11,952 bases of DNA from Prevotellaceae bacterium (lineage in GTDB: Bacteria; Bacteroidota; Bacteroidia; Bacteroidales; UBA932), in contig JAITMY010000031.1 in assembly GCA_031290755.1 (NCBI GenBank), forward strand, positions 1 through 11,952. Direction: 5' to 3'. The notes below the pieces were generated by a model that worked only from the letters and a program-made list of their open reading frames with translations, was not told where the DNA came from and ran no database searches. The position numbers and the translations under genes were made by a program. Below are positions 8,202 through 11,952 of this stretch, piece by piece; the stretch's first letter is position 1, and each line of letters begins with the position of its first letter.

Positions 8202-8645
8202 ATGGAAATATTAGGTATTGCCTCCGACCACGCGGGCTTCCCCCTCAAGGAGCGCCTCCGCGCCGCCCTCACCGCCGAGGGATACGACGTCCGCGACTTC
8301 GGCGCCTTCGCCGCCGACGTGCCCGTGGACTACCCCGACCACGCCCACCCCCTCGCCGCCGCGGTGGAGGCCGGCGCGCTCCCCCGCGCCATTGCCCTCT
8401 GCGGCACGGGCAACGGCATGGCCATCACCCTCAACAGGCACCGCGGCGTGAGGGCCGGCCTCTGCTGGCTGCCCGAAATCGCAACCCTCATCCGCCGCCA
8501 CAACAACGCCAACGTCTGCGTTATCCCCGCCCGATTTATCGACGAGGCCACCGCCGCCGAGGTCGTCGCCGCCTTCCTCAACACCCCCTTCGACGGCGGG
8601 AGGCACCAGCGCAGAATTGACAAAATAGCCCAACCGGAACTGTAA
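8202..8645 (+). CDS. rpiB: Ribose-5-phosphate isomerase B
   Basis: 147 aa, ATG at 8202, 7 bp after the deacetylase stop. RpiB interconverts ribose 5-phosphate and ribulose 5-phosphate in the non-oxidative pentose phosphate pathway. Visible signatures are SDHAG (8-12), DYPD (43-46), the catalytic Cys67 in CGTGNGMAI (67-75), RHNNANV (99-105, His100 being the phosphate/ring-opening residue position) and GGRHQRRIDKI near the C-terminus. Length and motifs match intact family members. Some RpiB homologues act on allose or galactose phosphates (AlsB, LacAB), but the Cys67 active site and NNAN stretch favour the ribose enzyme. It lies 24 bp upstream of the NfnA-like gene. Confidence 0.93.
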   Translation: MEILGIASDHAGFPLKERLRAALTAEGYDVRDFGAFAADVPVDYPDHAHPLAAAVEAGALPRAIALCGTGNGMAITLNRHRGVRAGLCWLPEIATLIRRHNNANVCVIPARFIDEATAAEVVAAFLNTPFDGGRHQRRIDKIAQPEL

Positions 8646-8669
8646 ACCATTGACAATAAATAGCCTGCT

Positions 8670-9524
8670 ATGTTCCCCATCCTCACCAAAAGGCTCCTTG
8701 CCCCGAACATCTACCTCATGGAGGTGCTCGCCCCCCGCGTGGCCTGCTCCGCGCTGCCGGGGCAGTTCGTTATCTTCCGCACCGACGACAAGGGCGAGCG
8801 CATCCCCCTCACCGTGTGCGGCTACCGCCCCGACGCGGGCACGGTAACCATCATCGTGCAGGCCGTGGGCGCCTCCACCCGCAAGCTCTGCGCCCTCGCC
8901 GAGGGCGACAGCCTCACGGACTTCGTCGGCCCCCTGGGGCAGCCCAGCGAGCTGGTGCACCTGCCGCCCGACGAGCTGCGCCGAAAGCGCATCCTCTTCA
9001 TCGCCGGTGGAGTGGGCGTGGCCCCGGCCTTCCCCCAAATCCGCTGGCTGGCCGAGCAGGGCGCTAAGGCGGACGTCATCGTGGGCGCCAAAAGCAAGGA
9101 GCTGCTCATCCTCCACGACGAGCTGCGGGAGGCCGCCGCCAACCTCTACCTGGCCACCGACGACGGCAGCGCGGGCTTCCACGGCCTCGTTACCGACCTC
9201 TTCCGCCACCTCGCCGACCGGCAGGGCAAGCGCTACGACCTCGTGGTGGCCACCGGGCCAATGGTGATGATGAAGTTCGTGGCCCTCGCCACCAAGCCCT
9301 ACGCCATACCCACCGTGGTGAGCCTCAACTCGCTGATGGTAGATGGCACCGGCATGTGCGGCGCCTGCCGCGTTACCGTAGGCGGAAAAACCCGCTTCAC
9401 CTGCGTGGACGGCCCCGAATTCGACGGCCACCTCGTGGACTTCGACGAAGCCCTCCGCCGCCAAACCCTCTACCGCGACCAAGAGCGCACCGCCGACTGC
9501 GCCTGCCTCGAAAAAATGGGGTGA
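8670..9524 (+). CDS. Ferredoxin-NADP oxidoreductase small subunit, NfnA/SudB-like
   Basis: 284 aa, ATG at 8670. The order is that of the dihydroorotate-dehydrogenase electron-transfer / sulfide dehydrogenase subunit family: an FAD beta-barrel with ERIPLTVCG (43-51), an NAD-binding Rossmann part with AGGVGVAP (112-119) and ATGPMVMM (194-201), and a C-terminal [2Fe-2S] site. The site reads VDGTGMCGACRV...FTC: Asp225, Cys230, Cys233, Cys245, the Asp-plus-three-Cys pattern described for NfnA. The partner flavoprotein is encoded downstream at 9840. Together they would form an NfnAB-type enzyme (bifurcating between NADH, ferredoxin and NADPH) or a SudAB-type NADPH enzyme; the sequence alone does not settle which. 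PyrK is a close relative, but the NfnB-like neighbour argues against it. Confidence 0.88.
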   Translation: MFPILTKRLLAPNIYLMEVLAPRVACSALPGQFVIFRTDDKGERIPLTVCGYRPDAGTVTIIVQAVGASTRKLCALAEGDSLTDFVGPLGQPSELVHLPPDELRRKRILFIAGGVGVAPAFPQIRWLAEQGAKADVIVGAKSKELLILHDELREAAANLYLATDDGSAGFHGLVTDLFRHLADRQGKRYDLVVATGPMVMMKFVALATKPYAIPTVVSLNSLMVDGTGMCGACRVTVGGKTRFTCVDGPEFDGHLVDFDEALRRQTLYRDQERTADCACLEKMG

Positions 9525-9536
9525 TGGGGGGAGCGA

Positions 9537-9556
9537 GATGAGATGGGATGAGATGG
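9537..9556. repeat. Tandem 10-bp direct repeat, two copies
   Basis: GATGAGATGG occurs twice head to tail (9537-9546 and 9547-9556) in a purine-rich stretch 12 bp after the NfnA-like stop codon. The period suggests replication slippage. No function is visible. Confidence 0.7.
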
Positions 9557-9592
9557 AAGACAAGGTTTTGAACACCTGTAGCGCCCCACCCT

Positions 9593-9686
9593 CCGTCATT
9601 GCGAGGGTATTTCCCGAAGCAATCCAGCGGGTGGCGTGCTTGCAGCAGGGTGTTTCTGGATTGCTTCGCTCCGCTCGCAATGACGG
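9593..9686. repeat. 94-bp nested palindromic repeat, MITE-like
   Basis: Two pairs of perfect inverted repeats are nested: the outer arms CCGTCATTGCGAG (9593-9605) and its complement (9674-9686), and the inner arms CGAAGCAATCCAG (9615-9627) and its complement (9656-9668), around a 28-bp centre. I recognise the type: intergenic palindromes with TCATTGCGAG and GCAATCC cores are scattered in many unrelated bacterial genomes, and their false translations contain strings such as SLRAERSNP and IASGAKQSR. Such elements are non-autonomous repeats, likely mobilised by a transposase in trans, and fold into long hairpins in RNA. Here the element lies between two genes whose products are expected to work together. 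No transposase and no clear target-site duplication are visible. Confidence 0.82.
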
Positions 9687-9701
9687 GCTGGGAGCTGTAA
9701 C

Positions 9702-9736
9702 ATAAAACAGGCGGTAGCTTCGCGCAGCCACCGCCT
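9702..9736 (-). terminator. Intrinsic terminator of the putative sRNA
   Basis: On the minus strand a 10-bp stem (9736-9727 with 9718-9709, one G-U pair) with an 8-nt loop is followed by GTTTTATG. The U-tract is short, but the stem is long and GC-rich. Confidence 0.65.
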
Positions 9737-9788
9737 GAGTTGGGGTCGAGGGACGTACCCCCAACCTTGCCAGCTATGATAGCTGACC
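9702..9788 (-). ncRNA. Putative small RNA of about 87 nt between nfnA and nfnB
   Basis: A complete transcription unit on the minus strand. It starts about 5 nt after a TACCTTTG -7 element and ends in a hairpin with a U-rich tail. In transcript order there are three stems: 9787-9780 with 9776-9769 (8 bp with one G-U, loop UCA); 9765-9759 with 9745-9739 (GUUGGGG with CCCCAAC, 13-nt loop); and the terminator stem. There is no credible ORF: the frames through it run on into the repeat. I found no tRNA, SRP, 6S or tmRNA signature. It lies antisense to the intergenic part of any nfnA-nfnB transcript. Exact ends are inferred from the promoter and the hairpin. Confidence 0.62.
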
Positions 9789-9792
9789 GGTA

Positions 9793-9822
9793 CAAAGGTA
9801 GCATATTTATTTTAGAAACCAA
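9793..9822 (-). promoter_or_regulatory. Bacteroidota-type promoter of the putative sRNA
   Basis: Minus strand: TTG (9822-9820), exactly 19 nt, then TACCTTTG (9800-9793). This equals the Bacteroidota sigma-ABfr pattern of a -33 TTG and a -7 TAnnTTTG at standard spacing. It fires away from nfnB, and its -33 half lies only 17 bp from the nfnB start codon, so activity here could affect nfnB expression. Confidence 0.7.
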
Positions 9823-9839
9823 CACGTAACCTGTTAATT

Positions 9840-11222
9840 ATGGTAAAAATTCCCCGCACCCCTGCCCGCGAGCAGGCCCCGCGGCTCCGCGCCGCCAACT
9901 TCGACGAGGTGTGCCTCGGCTACTCGCCCGACGAGGCCATGCGCGAGGCCACGCGCTGCATCCAGTGCAAGAACCCCCGCTGCATCGGCGCCTGCCCCGT
10001 GGGGCTGGGCATCCCGCAGTTCATCCACGCCGTGCGCGAAGGCACCTTCGCCGAGGCCGCCCGCATCATCGCCCTCGACAGCAGCCTCCCTTCGGTCTGC
10101 GGGCGCGTGTGCCCGCAGGAAACGCAGTGCGAGGGCGACTGCATCCTCGGCGTGAAGGGCGAACCCGTGAGCATCGGCAAGCTCGAACGCTTTGTGGGCG
10201 ACTGGGCTGCGGACAACCTGTCGGCCACCACCGCCCCCAAGGCCGCCCCCAACGGTCGCCGCGTGGCCGTCGTGGGCAGCGGCCCCGCGGGCCTCGCCTG
10301 CGCCGCCGACCTCGCCAAGCTGGGCTACGGGGTCAAAATCTTTGAGGCCCTCCACCGCCCGGGCGGGGTGCTCGAGTACGGCATCCCGGAGTTCCGCCTC
10401 CCCAAGGAGCGCGTGGTGCGCCGCGAAATCGAGGCCGTGCGGCGCCTCGGCGTCGAAATCGAGGCTAACGTCGTCATTGGCCGCACCATCACCATAGACG
10501 GCCTCCTCTCCGCCGAGGGCTTCAGCGCCGTGTTTGTCGGCTCGGGCGCCGGCCTGCCTAAGTTCATGGGCATCCCCGGCGAAAACCTCAACGGCGTGTT
10601 CTCGGCCAACGAGTTCCTCACCCGCGCTAACCTCATGCGGGCCTACGACAGCGCCTACGACACCCCCATCCGCGCCGGGCGCCGCGTGGCCGTCGTGGGC
10701 GGCGGCAACGTGGCTATGGACGCCGCCCGCACCGCCCTCCGCCTCGGCGCCGAGGTCAGCATCGTCTATCGCCGCAGCGAGGCCGAGCTGCCCGCCCGCC
10801 GCGAGGAGGTGCACCACGCCCGCGAGGAGGGCGTGGACTTCCGCCTGCTCACCAACCCCGTCGCGGTGCTCGGCAGCGCCGACGGCTGGGTGAGCGGCCT
10901 GCGCTGCCTCCGCATGGCGCTCGGCGAACCCGACGCCGATGGCCGCCGCAGCCCCGTGGAGGTGCCCGGCTCCGAGCACGACCTCCCCATAGACGTGCTC
11001 ATCATGGCGCTCGGCACCTCGCCCAACCCCCTCATCGCCGCCACCACCCCCGGCCTCGAGGCCAACCGCCGGGGCTGCCTCGTGGCCACCCCCGACGGCG
11101 CCACCTCCCGCCCCGCGGTCTTTGCCGGCGGCGATGCCGTTACCGGCGCCGCCACCGTCATCCTCGCTATGGGCGCAGGCCGCACCGCCGCCGCCGCCAT
11201 CCACGCCAGCCTGACGGCGTAG
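9840..11222 (+). CDS. NADPH-dependent oxidoreductase large subunit, NfnB/SudA/GltD-like
   Basis: 460 aa, ATG at 9840. The N-terminal domain carries two iron-sulfur cysteine groups: Cys40, Cys43, Cys48, Cys52 (CIQCKNPRCIGACPVG) and Cys87, Cys91, Cys97, Cys101 (CGRVCPQETQCEGDC). Next come an FAD dinucleotide fold GSGPAG (146-151), the family stretch RPGGVLEYGIPEFRLPK (173-189), a second NAD(P)H fold GGGNVAMD (287-294) with YRRSEAELPAR (310-320), and the closing FAD motif AGGDAVTGAATVILAMGAGR (429-448). Length fits the NfnB / glutamate-synthase small-subunit family. With the NfnA-like protein upstream it should form a soluble NADP(H) oxidoreductase that handles reduced ferredoxin. A stand-alone GltD role is unlikely, since no large glutamate synthase subunit is in the window. 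The gene is separated from its partner by 315 bp with a repeat and an opposing sRNA promoter. Confidence 0.9.
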   Translation: MVKIPRTPAREQAPRLRAANFDEVCLGYSPDEAMREATRCIQCKNPRCIGACPVGLGIPQFIHAVREGTFAEAARIIALDSSLPSVCGRVCPQETQCEGDCILGVKGEPVSIGKLERFVGDWAADNLSATTAPKAAPNGRRVAVVGSGPAGLACAADLAKLGYGVKIFEALHRPGGVLEYGIPEFRLPKERVVRREIEAVRRLGVEIEANVVIGRTITIDGLLSAEGFSAVFVGSGAGLPKFMGIPGENLNGVFSANEFLTRANLMRAYDSAYDTPIRAGRRVAVVGGGNVAMDAARTALRLGAEVSIVYRRSEAELPARREEVHHAREEGVDFRLLTNPVAVLGSADGWVSGLRCLRMALGEPDADGRRSPVEVPGSEHDLPIDVLIMALGTSPNPLIAATTPGLEANRRGCLVATPDGATSRPAVFAGGDAVTGAATVILAMGAGRTAAAAIHASLTA

Positions 11223-11229
11223 GCAGGGT

Positions 11230-11262
11230 GGGGGAGGGCAGCAAAAAAAATCCCCCTCCCCC
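11230..11262. repeat. G/C-tract inverted repeat after the NfnB-like gene
   Basis: GGGGGAGGG (11230-11238) is complementary to CCCTCCCCC (11254-11262) around a 15-nt A-rich loop, 8 bp after the stop codon. There is no U-tract after it on the plus strand, so it could stop the nfnB transcript only weakly or shield its 3' end. It also directly abuts the -33 element of the next promoter (TTG at 11264). Confidence 0.45.
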
Positions 11263-11263
11263 C

Positions 11264-11293
11264 TTGCATATTCAAAAAAAGGTGCTACCTTTG
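11264..11293 (+). promoter_or_regulatory. Bacteroidota-type promoter of a second small transcript
   Basis: Plus strand: TTG (11264-11266), exactly 19 nt, then TACCTTTG (11286-11293), the full Bacteroidota promoter pattern. The -7 element lies in an inverted repeat (AAAGGT, GCT, ACCTTT at 11278-11292). The expected start is near 11299. Confidence 0.7.
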
Positions 11294-11298
11294 TGGTG

Positions 11299-11359
11299 TA
11301 GTGATTTTTTATCGGGGTTAACCCCGGTGCCAAGGCCACCCTTACCGGTGGCTTTTTTT
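11299..11359 (+). ncRNA. Putative small RNA of about 61 nt, convergent with the nuclease-like gene
   Basis: A very short transcription unit: a canonical promoter, an unstructured A/U-rich 5' end, hairpin CGGGG-UUAA-CCCCG (11313-11326), and a terminator hairpin with seven Us. No start codon followed by a meaningful ORF exists in it. The last 18 nt (11342-11359) are complementary to the final codons and stop of the minus-strand gene 11342-11872, and the remainder would be antisense to that gene's 3' UTR. I do not recognise an RNA family. A role as antisense regulator of the neighbour is an inference from the overlap only. Confidence 0.55.
11335..11359 (+). terminator. Intrinsic terminator overlapping the end of the convergent gene
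   Basis: GCCACC (11335-11340), loop CTTACC, GGTGGC (11347-11352), then seven Ts (11353-11359): a textbook plus-strand terminator. On the other strand the same bases encode the last residues and the stop codon of the nuclease-like protein. Confidence 0.85.
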
Positions 11360-11872
11360 GTAAACGATTTCATCCCCTTGAATACAGATTATTTGCTCAA
11401 ACCACCTAAATCCCCTTCCGCCCGACCGCTCAACGCCGTTGTACATGGCAAGCCCCCGCTCAAAACTCTTGCTATCGAAGTTATGGTTTGGAAAGTACAA
11501 AACCGCTATTTTTGTGTCGGGCTTCCCTGCGCAGTGGTTCAGCCCCTTCTTAATGTTGCTTGGGGTTGCCGTCTCTTTGCCCGCCACCTCAAATAGCTTC
11601 CCGTCCCACGTGCCCTCCGCGTACCGTGCTCTGGAGCCTTCCGTGCCCTCCTTGCCAAAAACCACGGATGCCCCGTGCTCGTAGCCTACCCGCTGCACTT
11701 CCTTTTCATACCAGCCTTTTTTGACGTCAAAGTTATGGTCGCGGTGCGTGGCCACCAGCCCGCCCGTGCGGGGGTTGAAGCGCACGTCGGTGTAGCACGG
11801 GTCGCCCCGCAGCCGCCGGTACTCCGCAGCGTTAGCCGCTACCCTACCATCTTCTATACTACTGATAATCAC
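11342..11872 (-). CDS. Possible nuclease-domain protein (phage head / CdiA C-terminal type), orphan
   Basis: 176 aa with a GTG start at 11872, just 9 nt after an in-frame stop; no ATG lies near the N-terminus. The core contains KKGWYEKEVQRVGYEHGASVVF (51-72), WDGKLFEVAGKETATPSNIKKGLNHCAGKP (89-118) and TKIAVLYFPN (120-129). The spacing Asp90...Glu95...Lys99 resembles a PD-(D/E)xK-like nuclease core, and the whole resembles, from memory, the domain at the C-terminus of phage SPP1 gp7-type head proteins and the related CdiA tRNase toxins. That match is tentative. There is no signal peptide or membrane segment. GC is lower than in its neighbours (for example 23 of 60 bases at 11461-11520). It may be a complete small protein or the detached tail of a larger phage protein. 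No phage gene or immunity gene is in view. Confidence 0.5.
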   Translation of the reverse strand: MIISSIEDGRVAANAAEYRRLRGDPCYTDVRFNPRTGGLVATHRDHNFDVKKGWYEKEVQRVGYEHGASVVFGKEGTEGSRARYAEGTWDGKLFEVAGKETATPSNIKKGLNHCAGKPDTKIAVLYFPNHNFDSKSFERGLAMYNGVERSGGRGFRWFEQIICIQGDEIVYKKSHR

Positions 11873-11890
11873 TATGTTACGTTAATTTTC

Positions 11891-11921
11891 CGGCAAGGTT
11901 TAACTTGCCGTTGCAAAGGTA
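11891..11921 (-). promoter_or_regulatory. -7 element and leader hairpin of the nuclease-like gene
   Basis: Minus strand TACCTTTG (11921-11914) is a perfect -7 element, but the base triplet 19 nt upstream is AAC, and the nearest TTG (11948-11946) is 24 nt away. Just downstream lies a 7-bp inverted repeat, CGGCAAG (11891-11897) and CTTGCCG (11904-11910), with a 6-nt AT loop. It would sit at the very 5' end of the transcript, about 19 nt before the GTG start. It could be an operator for a repressor or a 5' stabilising hairpin. Confidence 0.45.
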
Positions 11922-11952
11922 GAAAAAAATGCGGTGCTCTGTTAGCAAAAAT

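Larger units (their letters stand above)
9525..9839. other. 315-bp gene-free gap inside the nfn locus
   Basis: No credible protein gene lies here. The gap contains, in order: a purine-rich tandem 10-mer, a 94-bp nested palindromic repeat, and a minus-strand small-RNA-like unit whose promoter overlaps the leader of the NfnB-like gene. The ORFs crossing it on the minus strand are shadows of nfnA plus repeat sequence. Confidence 0.7.

Noticed and set aside
9593..9686. CRISPR repeat or start of an array
   Set aside because: Only one palindromic unit exists, with no regularly spaced copies or spacers.
8211..9764. 517-aa minus-strand ORF through rpiB, nfnA and the intergenic repeat
   Set aside because: It crosses two clear genes in antisense and its start lies in the sRNA/repeat region. 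The SLRAERSNP string is the known false translation of the palindromic repeat.
9709..9790. tRNA gene between nfnA and nfnB
   Set aside because: The stems have the wrong sizes and order: no 7-bp acceptor pairing, no 7-nt T-loop with TTCRA, no anticodon arm. The promoter and terminator fit an sRNA better.
11223..11281. Strong intrinsic terminator for the NfnB-like gene
   Set aside because: The G/C stem at 11230-11262 has its A-run in the loop and no U-tract after the stem on the plus strand, so it was listed only as an inverted repeat.
9834..11339. 501-aa minus-strand ORF opposite the NfnB-like gene
   Set aside because: Ala/Gly/His/Glu-rich shadow of a strongly supported plus-strand gene.

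Overview
The window looks like a chromosomal segment of a high-GC member of the Bacteroidota, probably Bacteroidales. Four things point there: a type IX secretion (T9SS) type-A C-terminal sorting domain at the left edge, a DUF2723 membrane protein, an rbfA / LolC-E-type permease pair, and -7 promoter elements of the Bacteroidota form TAnnTTTG. Core genes are strongly GC-rich with C/G-ending codons, so nearly every gene casts long false ORFs on the other strand. I cannot name the genus.

Left part (1-4322). The tail of a T9SS-exported protein (+ strand) converges on a compact minus-strand operon. That operon is transcribed rbfA > LolC/E-type permease > GNAT-fold protein > holB, with gaps of 5, 3 and 32 nt. 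It combines 30S ribosome maturation, an envelope ABC transporter permease, a putative acyltransferase and the clamp-loader delta-prime subunit. It is housekeeping in character.

Middle part (4323-9524). A divergent spacer of 155 bp leads into a plus-strand series: a DUF2723 / GT-C-like integral membrane protein (putative glycosyltransferase), a NodB-type polysaccharide deacetylase, ribose-5-phosphate isomerase B, and the FAD/[2Fe-2S] subunit of an NfnAB/SudAB-type oxidoreductase. The envelope-glycan genes and the NADP(H)/pentose-phosphate genes are closely spaced and may be co-transcribed.

The 315-bp interruption (9525-9839). The partner subunit NfnB/GltD-like lies on the same strand but is separated from NfnA. 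The gap holds a tandem 10-mer, a 94-bp nested palindromic repeat (MITE-like), and, on the minus strand, what looks like a complete small-RNA gene: a TTG-N19-TACCTTTG promoter, three hairpins and a terminator in about 87 nt.

Right part (11223-11952). Downstream of nfnB is a second compact promoter-to-terminator unit of about 61 nt on the plus strand. It ends inside the 3' end of a convergent minus-strand gene. That gene is visibly lower in GC and encodes a 176-aa protein that I tentatively compare with the nuclease-like C-terminal domains of phage head proteins and CdiA toxins. This corner looks like accessory or phage-derived DNA. The sRNA/nuclease arrangement and the sRNA inside the nfn locus are the parts of the window most likely to be new.
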